Source: Gloeophyllum trabeum ATCC 11539 (lineage: Eukaryota > Basidiomycota > Agaricomycetes > Gloeophyllales > Gloeophyllaceae). Taken from it: a stretch of DNA of 64,000 nucleotides. Shown piece after piece: positions 22,566 to 34,439 of this stretch (positions within the stretch are counted from its first letter, which is position 1; each line of letters starts with the position of its first letter). The stretch lies in NCBI RefSeq assembly GCF_000344685.1, contig NW_006920426.1, positions 148,238 to 212,237 of the forward strand. Reading direction: 5' to 3'. The notes under the pieces were generated by a model. It was given only the letters and a program-made list of their open reading frames with translations, did no database searches and had not been told where the DNA came from. The position numbers and the translations under genes are program-made.

Positions 22566-25337
22566 ATGATGTTTTACTCAGACATTATTCCCAACAAGCC
22601 ACCAGCGAGAAGAAGCGCTCGACTGGCGGGCAGCGGCGTCCAAGGGCCATCAGTACATCACACTCGAGGTTCGTTACATCGCCCCTGTTCCATCAGCAGC
22701 GCAGGGTCTGTAGGCGCTGGAACCGTTAACCATCCGTCTATCGCCTTTGTTTTAAATTCCATATGCTCGTTGTTCAGCCCCAGTCGCTGACAAATCCTGA
22801 TTGTGTAGCTCTCCTCCGGCACCGGGGAGCACCAAACCGTACGTCATAGCCAGGCTGTGCTCCCTCATAGACACACTGATCCATTGAACACAGTGGCTCA
22901 CCGTCCAACCTACCGACGCCCTCCCCCTTCCAAGCCTTCAATGCCGTCGTGAACACACACACGCCGACACGTCAGCTGCTCGCCTACTTATTTTCGCCAC
23001 CGCTCGAAAATGCCACGTGCGTATTTTTAATATATCATTCTCAGAACCATTGAAGCTTATGCATTTATCCCGTACCATGCGGGTCGATCTCTGCCTTAGT
23101 GACCCCAGCAGCCAGTTCAGGAATAGGGTCCCTTCCTACGTCGACTGGGGAGAGCTGGCGCCCAATCTAGAGGATGAATCGTTCCGACTCGAGTGCGTAT
23201 CACGTTCCATTCCCTGACTTTTAAGCTCTCTGCCGCCGGCTTGGTTGGCTCTGAGCCCTTCGCCTACCGCGCAGATTACTGCCCTTCATTTGTTGCTGAC
23301 CAAGGCTTGTTATATTCACTAACCCCTATTTTCGCGACTTTCGATCTAGGTTCGCCCTCGACTTGGTGGAAGTATTCTTCCAGATAGTCCACACCCGGAT
23401 CCCCTTGCTCAATCCCACTCAATTCCGCACTCGATTCAAACAGTCGCTCACAGTGCAGCATTCTTCGCCTATTTATCAGGATAAACCTCTCCACCCCGCG
23501 CTCGTCGCCACTGTCATCGCCTGGGGCGCGAAATTCTCTGAACACCCCTTGCTCGTGGCTGATCGGCGGCGGAATGCCAATGGCCAGAGCCATCTGGCGC
23601 AAGCTCTGATCAACAGAGCTAGGGAGCTGGCGGAGTCGATGAAGGTATATAGGATGGCTAGCGCAGACAATGTGGTCATATCCTTGTTGATTGAGCCATT
23701 GCAAGCGCGTGAGTGCAAGAGGGGTTGCTATCGCAGACCGATATTGATATTTCTTCATCGACGTAGAGAGTCCGGATGATCCCAACGGTATGCTCAGGAG
23801 CCTATATGCCACATTCCGGTTTTCTCACCCAGTTCTTCGATAGGTTTCCACCGGTTCTGGCTCATATCTGCTATAAGGCTGCTATTGGATCTTCAAGTCA
23901 GTCTTCATTGAGACAACACGCCATGTCGTCCTGACATCCGTATAGATCAATCACAAATCCGTGATGTCCAATATAGAGGACCCGGAAGCGCGTGGCACTA
24001 TGATATTTGCTTGGTGGATGGCATTGCTATCAGACGCCTTCGGATCCGCTTATTACCGTAGGAAACCTATGCTGTTGGCGTTTTCACCTTTCATCGTGTG
24101 TCGTCTCGCTGACTTCTGCACCGCAGTGACGATGACGACTACGATATTGATTTCTACACAGCGGAGCCTGTACCTGCTGGACCCTCTGATACTATGACCC
24201 CGTCTCCTCGAGAGCAGTACGAAGTGAGCTGGTCTCCGCTTTCCATCCATCATTGGAGCTGCGCACGGTACTAACAAATTTTGTGCCTTGGGCATTCGTT
24301 TAGTTTCTTGTAAGGATATATCCATGTCATGTCGTCTACCCGCTCCATGACAATTTTCTTCAGGGATATTACCGTGCCTCCCATGCCCTGGCCCGCATCT
24401 CCCGTCAGATGTCACGGCAGCTGTGGCGGCCGGCAACTGAATCGGACGGTATTCCCTTTGAGGTCCTTTGCAACTTCGTCCAGCTGCTCAGCGAGTGGCG
24501 AGACCAGTATCTCACCAAAGTCGGTGTCCCTAGCAATTTCCAGGCTACGTGGGACTTTGTGTCAGCCGTGTCAGCATGTGGGTGTAGTAGCACCCTACCC
24601 ATGGGTCATAGCTTACACTCAGACTCACGCAGGTGGTAGCGATGCAACCTATCATGTTATGTGGATTATCCTATTCAACGCCTTGGACGACTTCGGGATC
24701 AAAGAAGTCAACGATAATGCGCGGTTAGGCAATCCCGCTCCGAACCACGCCCAAATCGAGCGCGTGAAGGCAAAGGTCATGGAGGAAGCCCTTCATGGAT
24801 CTCTGCGAATATCGGGCCTGGTACGTAACGTCAGGTACAAGGTACCACAATTTGCAATGATTTAACCTCCCATGCCATGCAGGCGGGGGTTCTGACATCC
24901 AATGGATACCTGGTATGTGTGCTGTCCTGTTCCTCTCGTACTTGGTCTCGGACTTATGAGGATTTAATTCCGACAGAGGTTGGATCCAGCAGTTATGCAT
25001 GTCAGCTGCATTCAGGCCGGGACGCTTTTGGCTCGTCTGGGACGCCCGGAGGTTCAGAATTGTATAGCTGGCTTGGAGCAGTACAGCGCTGCGTACGCGG
25101 AAGCGGCAGACCATGCTGCGGAGATGAAGCGTCATTACGCTGCTGCTCGAGCTGGCGAGTCAGACTTTGGGCACATGTCCACCGTTGTACCGCGGCTCGT
25201 CGGGATGGAGGCGGGCCAGGCCATGAATGTAGACCAAGCGCAGTTCTCTAATAATGGCGCGAACAATCCGATGCAATGTACGTTTTCTAATTCATGAAGA
25301 AGTATCGCGAGTTGATCGGAATGCTTTAGATCTATGA
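22566..25337 (+). CDS. Fungal-specific transcription factor (middle homology region), 5' end uncertain
   Basis: The secure part is exons 22809-22838, 22894-23016, 23121-23192, 23350-23708, 23767-23787, 23844-23896, 23946-24073, 24127-24223, 24304-24309, 24364-24577, 24633-24820, 24883-24912, 24977-25277 and 25330-25337 (at least 542 aa). It has the features of the regulatory domain of Zn2Cys6 proteins: FALDLVEVFFQIVHTRIPLL, FWLISAIRLLLDLQ, FAWWMALLSDAFGSAYYRR, an acidic DDDDYDIDF, and Trp/Arg-rich LWRPATE. One exon is only 6 nt (encoding Phe-Leu). The first exon and start (ATG 22566) are a guess, and no Cys6 zinc cluster is visible upstream. The DNA-binding exon is therefore missed, lost, or the protein truly lacks it. 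Target genes cannot be inferred. Confidence 0.75.
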
Positions 25338-25611
25338 CATGGCCGTGTTCCATTCATCCACCTCTCCCTCCGTGCGAGGAACTTCGCTGTCTCTTGTTAT
25401 TTGTTATGTTGTAGAACCATCTGTAGTGGAGTCGCATCGTTAAGGTCTATCTAATGTTCCAGAGACATTGGTTATCCGGGCTCTCGTCGTTGGACGATAC
25501 CTCTTTTTTGGACTTTGTTCTCATACGGACTGCGGCTAGATCATGTGCGGCTCCGGCTATACCCAAAGTCGTATGAAACAGAGTGTAGATGCGTGCTCGC
25601 AAAGTAAGGTA

Positions 25612-27935
25612 CTACAACCGAACACTCTTGACGACCTTCGATATACCAGACTTTTCGCCCTCGTATTTGCCAGCGTCGCCAGCTCCGGTCTTGTAGATGG
25701 GCTTCTGGGATGCAATCTTCTTCTTCGCCTTCTCGTACTTCTGCCGTTTCTTGACACGAGGATTGCGCACGGATTTCGAGCGATGCGGGGTTAATCCCTT
25801 GTTCTTGAGAATGGCTCTTGTCAGGGCGCGGGGGCCTTCCGCTGCGTCCTCATCGTAATCCGGTCTGTGCATATGCATAGAGTCAGCGCTCAAAGCCGAC
25901 TGGTTTAACAGGAGTAACACTGACCTCGAGGCAGCTTTCATAGCTTCATACTCTGTCTTCTTCTGTTCCTTCCTCTCCCTCTTCTTCTGCTTCACAAGTG
26001 AATAATACCCATTGTCCCCTTCCACCTCGCCATCGTCACCCTCCCCTTCCCCTACCTTATCCCTCCCCCTCTTCCCAGCCTCAGCCTCAGCCTCAGCATC
26101 ATCCAGATCATCCCCTCCCTGCCTCCCGCGCTTCTTCGCCTCCTCCACCAGCCGCTGCTCTTTCTGCTTCTTCCGCTCGCGGTACGGCACATCATCGTCG
26201 CCACCCAAGGCCGCACGAGCGCCCTGCCGTCGCGCCGCCGAGCTCTCTACCTTCGTGGTGTAGAACTGCAGCGAGCGCTTCCGCGCCTTCTTGTCTGCCG
26301 CGTCCGCGTGCCCCAGCACGGCCTGCTCCCCATACACGTCGTCCGCGTCGCTTGCCGCGCGGTTCCTCGATCCCTTCGCCGAGGGGGCGTCGAAGGAGTC
26401 GAGGTCGGGCTCTTGCAGGTCGAAGATCGGCTGCGCCTGCCCGCCCGCCTTCGTCTTGCGCTTTTTCTTCGGCCGCGCAGCGTCCTGCTCTTCCTGCTGT
26501 TTCTGCGCGAGCTCAGCCTGCCTCGCGTCGTACGCGGCCATGAGCGCCTTGTACTGCGCGTCAGTCATCAACTCCGCCAGCTCGCCGCGCTTCTCCTTTT
26601 CGGCCTTCCACAGCGCGCCGGCGTCCTGCGCCAGGTCGAGGTCGTCCAGATCCGACTCGGACGCGTCGAGGTCGTCGGAGTCCGACTCGCCCGAGCCGGA
26701 CGCGTTAAAGTCGAGGTCTTCGAGCGTCGAGAGGGAGTGCTTGAGCGAGAGTAGCCGCGGAAGGATGGGGTGGGTGCGGAGCAGCTCAGGTTTGGCGACG
26801 TACTTTTCGCTGGCGCGGAGGTGCAGGTAGAAGGCGAGGGTGGTGGCATATGTTAGGAGGGCCTCTGATGGCGTACATATTGTCAGTCTCACGCATATAG
26901 CGGGTGGGAGACGCGGTGAAAGACGATGTACGTACGATAGTGCAGGTGCGCCATGCCAAGGAGGACCTGGTCGTTCGTGTCGGCTTCCAGTCTGGAAGTG
27001 GGTGAGAGTAGTTAAAGAAGGGATGGACAGAGCAAGGGACGTCCGACGCACTGCTCGACTCGTTTATGAGTTTTCTTCAGGTTCTCGACGACGTCCTCCC
27101 AGTCTCGCGCGAGAGCAAGCGTCTCCGGGGAGGTCTTCTCCAGGTGATGGACGATAGCCTTCTTGTCTGAAGGTAGAGCAGGGGCGACCGGGGCAGCGGG
27201 TGCCTCGGTCAAGCTACAATTCCAGTCTTTGTCAAACAACTTCTCTTGAAAGGTGTATGACACGCACTCGAGCATAATATCGTCCTGGTTCGGGATGACC
27301 TCCACAGCATCTGCGAGCCCGAAGTCATCGTCCGCAAGCGCATCCCGCATCTTCGCCTGCAAACGCTTCGCCTCCTGCTCCTCCATATCGTTCGCCTCGT
27401 CATCCTCCTCGTCGAGCTGCGCTGCGTTGGAGGAGTAGTACGCGGATTTCTTGGTGCCCCACGACTCCTCTTCTTCTTCGGACTCGGAGGACGCGGAGTC
27501 GGACTGGGCCTGCTTCTTTGACTTGGACTTTTTGGAGGACTTCGGCTGGGCTTTGGCTTTCTTACTTGGAGGCTCCTGGTCGTCATCAAAGCCCTCCTCT
27601 CCCGCTTCTTCATCCTCATCTTCGTCTTCATCTTCGTCCGAGTCCGGCATACCCTTCAGCGCAAACACCTCCTCTTCTTCCCCATAGTCGTCGGAGCCCC
27701 CCTCCTCGCCCTCCAGCAATATCCTATCTCGAGATGCATGGACTGGTTTGCCCAGGCGCGTTAAGGGCCGTCAAAAGCACAGACGAACGCGGGAGAACTC
27801 ACATTCATCCTCCTCGTCGAGCGGTATATCCTCTGCCCTATTCCATTTGTTGATTTTGCCCTCGCTGCGGTTGACGCCGCGCGGCTTACTATTCGCCTTT
27901 GCTTTGTTGGTCTTCGTCGAACGCCGGCGGACCAT
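25612..27935 (-). CDS. UTP3: U3 snoRNP / SSU processome protein SAS10/UTP3
   Basis: A nucleolar factor of the small-subunit processome, needed for 18S rRNA maturation. Six exons (27935-27803, 27727-27268, 27213-27052, 26991-26936, 26864-25925, 25864-25612) give 667 aa. The N-terminus is very basic and then acidic (runs of Asp/Glu around residues 80-200). A Sas10/C1D domain follows, containing LALARDWEDVVENLKKTHKR and GMAHLHYQALLTYATTLAFY. After more charged low-complexity sequence comes the diagnostic C-terminal Sas10 domain, with RALTRAILKNKGLTPHRSK and NPRVKKRQKYEKAKKK. The strong Asp/Glu repeats create long antisense ORFs, which are not genes. FCF2, another rRNA-processing factor, lies next door on the same strand. 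Confidence 0.94.
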
Positions 27936-28251
27936 GGTGGATGGACAGCGCTGGATGTGGTAGAACTGAGGACACTCGAGTGAAGTCGATCTCAGATCGT
28001 GGCGGGAATATTTCGTGGACGGTTTTGGTAAAGTCGGACCACGTGGCCTTCGATCGCTCGCCAGCCAATCACAGACGACTTCCCTGTTACCGTCGCGAAG
28101 TGAAGCGCTTGAGAGCAACTCGAGAGGTTCGCAATGCAGCACTGCATACCGAGCAATGATATAGGGACATTAGTACTAGTATATACCGCACTGGCGCGAT
28201 GACACCGGAGAATTACAATATCCTCCTAATGCAAGCAGCAAGACTAGCGCA

Positions 28252-29355
28252 TCACCACTTGGCTTTCCGCATAGCCTTCTTCTGGTGCAGGGTATTCCGC
28301 CCCCTCGCCCCGCGCACTGTCTGCAGCTCCTTGAACTTCTTCTTCGCATACGACTTCGCCTCCGCGTCGTCGACCAGCTCGTCCACGATCGTCCGCTTGC
28401 GCGCGGACTTGGGCAGGTTATCCTGGGTCTGCGTGCCGAAGGGCGTGTTCGTTGGGAGGATGGTGCCAATCTGCATGCGACGATACGGTGAGTGAAGTGA
28501 TGAAACGTAATCGGAGGGACAGAACGTACGGCGAACTGTTTGGGCAGCCCCTTGATGCCCTTGCCCTCACCTTCTTCTTTGCGGTAAAACCGCTTGGGGT
28601 CGAGCTGGTTCCGGAGACGCAGGGCTTCTACCTCTCTGTACAGTCTGGGCAAGTCTGCGTCGGAATGAGTTGGAAGGTCAAAGTATCCCAGGCCTTTCTC
28701 CTTCTTCCTGAGCTGTTGAATGCAGGATCACGTTAACCTTTCGAAAATAAGGCTCAAAAAAGTGTGAGACACGCACCTCCTTCTGCTCCTTTTTGCTCAG
28801 CGGCTTCCCATCCTTTGAAAGCTCGGGCGGACGGATAGGTTCGGCAGGTACAGCGCGCGACGAGGTCGCCTTCTCCGCCTGCTCCACATCCGGGTCGTGC
28901 ACCACCACATTGGATCCCTTCCTCGGATCCTTGCTCAAGTCGATATACGGTTCTGGTAGTTTACCTGGATCTAGCGGAGGAAGCGGCGCGCTGTGGTCTG
29001 TCGTTGTACCGGTGCAGGATGAGTGAGTGGCAGAGGCGTACCTCTCGGACGGGTGAGAGTCTAGTTTGATCACTTCCTCTTCTTCGCCAGACGTAGGATT
29101 GGGTGCGGTTCGTTGAGATGCAATGTTCTGCCGAGCTTTTTCGAGTAAGGATTCTATGTATTCCGGTGCAGTGTCGTCAAATTCGTTCTCAGAGGAAGCG
29201 TCGGAGTCGGCAGAGTCGGATTCGGAGTCACTGGAGGAATCCGAGTCCGAGTCTGAATCAGAGGCGGATACACCAGAGTTGTGCGTTTCGTCAACGGGCT
29301 CAACTTCAGGTAAAGCTTTTGCTTTGCCCTTGTCGGCGAGGGTAATGTTCGACAT
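28252..29355 (-). CDS. FCF2: rRNA-processing protein FCF2 (Fcf2/TDIF2 family)
   Basis: A nucleolar protein needed for early pre-rRNA cleavages leading to 18S rRNA. Exons 29355-28777, 28712-28530 and 28470-28252. The first half is acidic and Ser/Asp-rich (many SDSDSD-like repeats). The conserved Fcf2 domain then follows: LRKKEKGLGYFDLPTHSDAD, LRNQLDPKRFYRKEEGEGKG and LPKQFAIGTILPTNTPFGT. The C-terminus is Lys/Arg-rich (KKAMRKAKW). A further 51-nt GT-AG intron may lie within the first exon at the ERYAS...DHS segment. It is a multiple of three, so both forms stay in frame. The gene is divergent from COQ5, with 207 bp between starts. Confidence 0.93.
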
Positions 29356-29562
29356 GATGGTACGTCCTGAGTCTGAAGGAGAATTCTGAAGCAAGGACGT
29401 CTCAAAATGGAAAGCCAGTAAGTACATGTAAAAGTGATCGAGAAGCCACGTGCGCTTTGCCCGAACGCTTGGACGACGGCGACGCGCATTTCGACGAGGA
29501 CGCGGTCACGGTGCTCAGTGTTCCATTGCCTCTCTGGCGTCCATCTACGTCACGTTTCTACG
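29356..29562. promoter_or_regulatory. Shared divergent promoter of FCF2 and COQ5
   Basis: 207 bp separate the FCF2 and COQ5 start codons on opposite strands. Both core promoters must fit here. No TATA element is evident. The call rests on geometry only. Confidence 0.5.
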
Positions 29563-30625
29563 ATGCAAGGGGCTTTACGGGCTTCGGGGCGTTCAACGCT
29601 GAAGCGCCATTCTACACGTATCTTCTCGCAAAGACGCTACTCCCAAAACCAGGCGCAGCCTGAAGGACCAGGGCCATCGCAAAACTCCCCCCGAACAACC
29701 CATTTCGGCTTCAAAACGGTCCCAGAAGAAACAAAAGAGTCGATGGTCCGCAACGTCTTCGACTCTGTCGCGTCCAAGTACGACCTCATGAACGACGCCA
29801 TGTCGCTCGGCATCCATAGGCTCTGGAAGGACGACTTTGTCTCGTCTCTGAAGCCAGGGCGGCGGGGCCCGATGAAGTGCATCGACGTGGCGGGCGGGAC
29901 GGGTGATATTGCGTTGAGGATATTGGATTATGCGAGGGAGACGTACGCGGATCGGGAGACGAGCGTGGCAGTGGTGGATATTAATGGGCAGATGTTGAAG
30001 GAAGGGTACCGGAGGTTTAAGAAGACGATGTACCATAACAGTATGTGCCTACCTCCGAGATACTACTCTTTAGGGAGCTTAGGACTGGCCCGGTGAAGCT
30101 CCGCAGGTATCGTTTCATGAGGGGAACGCACAGGAGCTCTCAAAGGAGACCTTCCCGGACAACACGTTTGACCTCTACACCATCGCCTTTGGCATCCGGA
30201 ACTGCACCTCGATACCGATGGTCCTGCAGGAGGCGCATCGCGTGCTCAAGCCCGGGGGCACCTTTGCCTGCCTCGAGTTCAGCAAGGTGACGAACCCGCT
30301 TCTCGGCTCGTGAGTACGCTTGCTGGCCAAGCCATAACGTAGCGATAACTGACACGCGTCGCCGCTTCGCTCTTCTTTTCCATGCAGGTTGTACGACCAG
30401 TACTCGTTCTCCGTAATCCCCCTTCTCGGCACGATCCTCGCGGGCGACCGCGAGTCGTACCAGTACCTCGTCGAGTCAATCCGGCGGTTCCCCAGCCAGC
30501 CCGAGTTCGCCAGGATGATCCAGGACGCGGGCTTCTCGACGGGCGGGCTGTTCGAGGGCAAGGGCGGCGCGTGGCGGGACCTGTGGGGTGGCGTTGCGTG
30601 CATACACACGGGGGTCAAGCTGTAG
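29563..30625 (+). CDS. COQ5: 2-methoxy-6-polyprenyl-1,4-benzoquinol methylase COQ5
   Basis: This mitochondrial SAM-dependent C-methyltransferase acts in ubiquinone synthesis, on the inner-membrane CoQ synthome. Exons 29563-30040, 30099-30309 and 30388-30625 give 308 aa. The N-terminus (Arg/Ser-rich, [16 protein letters not shown]) is a good mitochondrial presequence. UbiE/COQ5 motifs: [19 protein letters not shown], the SAM-binding [52 protein letters not shown] and [12 protein letters not shown] at the end. The acceptor of the first intron is ...gtgaag before CTCCGCAG; it restores the family sequence [12 protein letters not shown]. Confidence 0.96.
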
Positions 30626-30901
30626 GAAAGAACTCCCGTATCTCTATTGTATACGATAGACACTAGACGATGCTCCGGCGACGAAGAGCCTAATACATGC
30701 CGCGCGACTCTCACCGTCGTCTGCACGCTGTACCCGAGTCAGTCGAAGTCGGCTGTGACTGCCACACGCCACCAGCGCGTCCCGTCACGCTTGCCCTCTT
30801 CCCATTGCATCGTAGCCTGCCTGCCTGCCTCACGACCTCCCCGAGCCGCGCAATCCCATACACGATTAGTCCCATCTGTCTGTCTTTCATCGTCACCAGC
30901 C

Positions 30902-33664
30902 ATGTCTGCCGCTACAGGAGCGGGCGCCTTCCCGATGCCCCCGGCCAACGCTGACCTGGCGACGACCTGGGCTTTCCTGGAGGAGGGCGTCGACCACATC
31001 ATGACCAAGCTCCAGACCGGCGTCTCGTACTCGAAATACATGGGCCTCTACACCGTTGCGTACAACTACTGCACGTCCTCGAGGATGCACAGCTCGACAA
31101 CCGAGGCGGGCGCCATTGGCGGTAGGAGTGAGTGCATGGATTCGTGCGGTTATCGTGTGCGCAGTGGCTGACCGCGGGTGTGCAGCGGGTGCGAACCTCA
31201 TGGGTGCAGATCTGTATAACAACTTGATTCGGTATTTTGTGTCGCATCTGAAGGGGCTCAGGGAGGTGTGTGCTTGTGGCGGTATCACCGGCCCTCGGTT
31301 CCCAGGCTGATTGTGATACGCAGAAATCAGACTCGTTGCAGGACGAGGCGCTGCTGAAGTACTATGCTGCAGAGTGGGATCGGTACACGACTGGTGCGAA
31401 CTACATCAACCGTCTTTTCACGTACTTGAACCGGCATTGGGTGAAGCGGGAGAGAGACGAGGGGCGGAGAGGTGTCTATCCTGTCTATACGGTGCGTACT
31501 CCGCCCGGGTACGCAGGGAATTCATCGAAAAGCTCATTGTATGCCTGTGAAGCTCGCACTTGTCCAATGGAAGCAAAACTTCTTCCTGCATGTGCAGAGC
31601 AAGGACCAGAAACTCGCGGGCGCCATCCTCCGCTTGATCGAGCGACAACGAAACGGGGAAACTATCGACCAAGGTCTTGTCAAGAAGGTAGTGGACTCGT
31701 TCGTATCGCTCGGTATCGACGAGAGCGACACCAACAAGGGCTCGCTCGATGTGTACCGGGACCACCTAGAGGTACCGTTCCTCGAGGCGACGGAAAAGTA
31801 CTACAAACAAGAATCCGAAGCCTTCCTCGCCGAGAACAGCGTTTCAGACTACCTGAAGAAGGCGGAGGAGCGGCTACGCGAGGAGGAAGACCGCGTCGAG
31901 CGGTACCTGAATACAGACACGCGCAAGAAGCTGATCAGCAAGTGCGAGCACGTCCTCATCCGCGAGCACTCGGAGCTCATGTGGGAGAGCTTCCAGGGGC
32001 TGCTGGACTACGATAAGGACGAGGACCTGCAGCGCATGTACGCGCTGCTCGCGCGCATCCCCGAGGGGCTCGAGCCGCTGCGCAAGAAGTTCGAGGAGCA
32101 CGTGAAGAAGGCGGGGCTCGCGGCGGTGTCGAAGCTCGTCGGCGAGGGCGCGGAGAGCGCGGACGTCGACCCGAAGGCGTACGTCGATGCGCTGCTGCAG
32201 GTGCACCGCAAGAATTCGGAGACGGTGCAGCGCAGCTTCCGCGGCGAGGCGGGCTTCGTGGCGAGCCTGGACAAGGCGTGCAGGGAGTTTGTGAACCGGA
32301 ACGCGGCGACTGGCACGTCGACGACAAAGTCGCCGGAGCTGCTGGCGAAGCATGCCGATGCGCTGTTGCGGAAGAACAACAAGATGGCGGAAGAAGAGGA
32401 TCTGGAAGGTGCCTTGAACCGTGTCGTACGTATTGATTGTGCATTTGCTCGCTGATTCTCCTCTGATTATACCGGTCATAGATGGTTTTGTTCAAGTACA
32501 TCGAAGACAAGGATGTGTTCCAGACGTTCTACACTACCAAGCTTTCCAAGCGTCTCATCCATGGTGTATCCGCATCAGACGAGGCGGAGGCCAGCATGAT
32601 TACTAAGCTGAAGGATGCTTGCGGTTTCGAGTACACAAATAAGCTGCAGCGCATGTTCACAGGTGGGGCTCTTGCATCCGTCCTATTCTCGATAGTGCTA
32701 AAACCGCACGCCAGACATGAGCCTTAGCAAGGATCTGACAGATCAGTTCAAAGAACGTATGCAGCAGAACCACGACGACATGGACATCAACTTCAGCATC
32801 ATGGTTCTCGGTACAAACTTCTGGCCACTCAACCCGCCCGCGCACGGCTTCAACATTCCTCAAGAGATCCTGCCCGTCTACAACCGTTTCCAGCAGTACT
32901 ATCAGACGAAGCACTCGGGGCGGAAGCTGACGTGGCTGTGGAACTACTCGAAGAACGAGCTGCGGACGAACTATCTGAACCAGAAATACCAGCTGATGAC
33001 AAGCTCGTACCAGATGGCCGTCCTGGTGCAGTATAACAACAACGATACGCTGTCGCTGCAGGAGCTCGTCACGGCAACTGCCATCGACGAGGGGATTCTG
33101 AAGCAGGTGCTCGCACTGTTGACGAAGGCGAAGATCCTCATCAACGAGGAGGAAGATCAGTACGACTTGAATCCCAGTGCGTAGAACTCGTCTGTTCGGT
33201 GGGCCTTTGGCTGATTTACGGGGGCTGTGTATGTAGACTTCAAGTCCAAGAAGATCAAGATCAACCTGAACTTGCCGATCAAGGCGGAGGTGAAAGCGGA
33301 GACATCCGACGTTATGAAGACGGTCGATGAAGACCGGAAGTATGTGATCCAGGCGACCATCGTCCGGTACGTAGCCCGAAATAGCTTCATTGCTTGTTTT
33401 TTCTGATTTCCTATCGCATGCGATCAGTATCATGAAGGCGCGGAAAACGATGAAGAATCAGCAGCTGATTCAGGAAGTCATCCAGCAGATATCGCAGCGG
33501 TTTACGCCCAAGATTCCGGACATTAAGAAGGTGCGCTATAGCTCGCCGCAGACGTTCCTGACAGCTGACAGCTCATTCTGCTACAGGCCATAGACACATT
33601 GCTAGAGAAGGAGTATATTGAACGTGTGGAAGGTACACGAGACACTTTCGCATATGTTGCATGA
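30902..33664 (+). CDS. CUL1: Cullin-1 (SCF ubiquitin ligase scaffold)
   Basis: The scaffold joins Skp1/F-box substrate receptors to the RING protein Rbx1. Nine exons (30902-31127, 31186-31265, 31324-31491, 31553-32425, 32482-32662, 32715-33176, 33237-33366, 33428-33530, 33587-33664) give 766 aa. The N-terminal cullin repeats carry the Skp1/F-box-binding helices ([12 protein letters not shown]). The cullin homology domain includes [27 protein letters not shown] and [19 protein letters not shown]. The C-terminal neddylation site is conserved: [16 protein letters not shown], with the Lys of RIMK corresponding to human CUL1 K720. The winged-helix end, [20 protein letters not shown], shows the usual terminal pattern. 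It could serve the F-box protein at 60,178-62,689. Confidence 0.96.
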
Positions 33665-34439
33665 TCTTTGTACTTGTCTGCCGATACTATTGTACGCATT
33701 TTTCATCTCGTCGCACTGTCCCTGCTGTAGCATAATAAATCCTGATACGTCTCGAATATTGCCCTCTTTGTACGATTCCGCGTTCACTCCTATGTGACGC
33801 GTCGAGGGAGGTGATGAAACTTGCAGATGTGCAAACCGTTCTGGTGGATCTCGATCCGCTGTGGATCGGCTTAGATCGACGGGGCGCTTCTTTTCTCGAG
33901 TCTAATTCAAGAAGTTCTTCCTTTGCCGCCCTGTGGCACATGGAACAGACTTACTCCAGACCGCCGACGTGTCTGTGGATCGACCAGCAAGGCTAAGTAC
34001 AGGCTGCCTTAGCCTGAGCCCCAGGGAATACTGCTTGTTATGGCTGGTAAGAAATAGAAGAATTAGCGCTGAATACTGTAGACCCGCGAACGAAACGATA
34101 TCAGACGCTTGTATTTTTCGAGATTTTTCTTCCGCCCCATTCTCTTGACTCTGGTTGTCTTGGAGCACATGCCGATGTCCGACGCGGAAGTCACGAAGGC
34201 TTTGACAGTCTTTGTCGCGCCTCCTAAATGTCATGCCCCGCTACAGGATCAGGCGTACACACGTTCCTGAAGTCCGGCCACTAACCGCCTGGGCACTACC
34301 AAGCGTATCGAGAATCAATCTATGAAGTTCCACTGCGAAATCCATGGGCGGGGGCGGACACATATATCCTGCTTGCCCGACACCGCTAGGTTTCTGGACT
34401 GGGCTCCCGTTCGTCTCGCTGCGGTGTATATTCTCTAAC
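33665..34439. other. Intergenic region, nothing recognised
   Basis: It includes the CUL1 3' region and the upstream region of the first DUF6534 gene. No ORF here has family resemblance, and no repeat is seen. Confidence 0.5.

Noticed and set aside
25998..26830. Long plus-strand ORFs opposite SAS10
   Set aside because: Ser/Arg/Ala-rich shadows of the Asp/Glu/Lys-rich coding strand.
31270..32510. ORFs in other frames and strands over CUL1
   Set aside because: Shadows of the long cullin exon. They lack family motifs.
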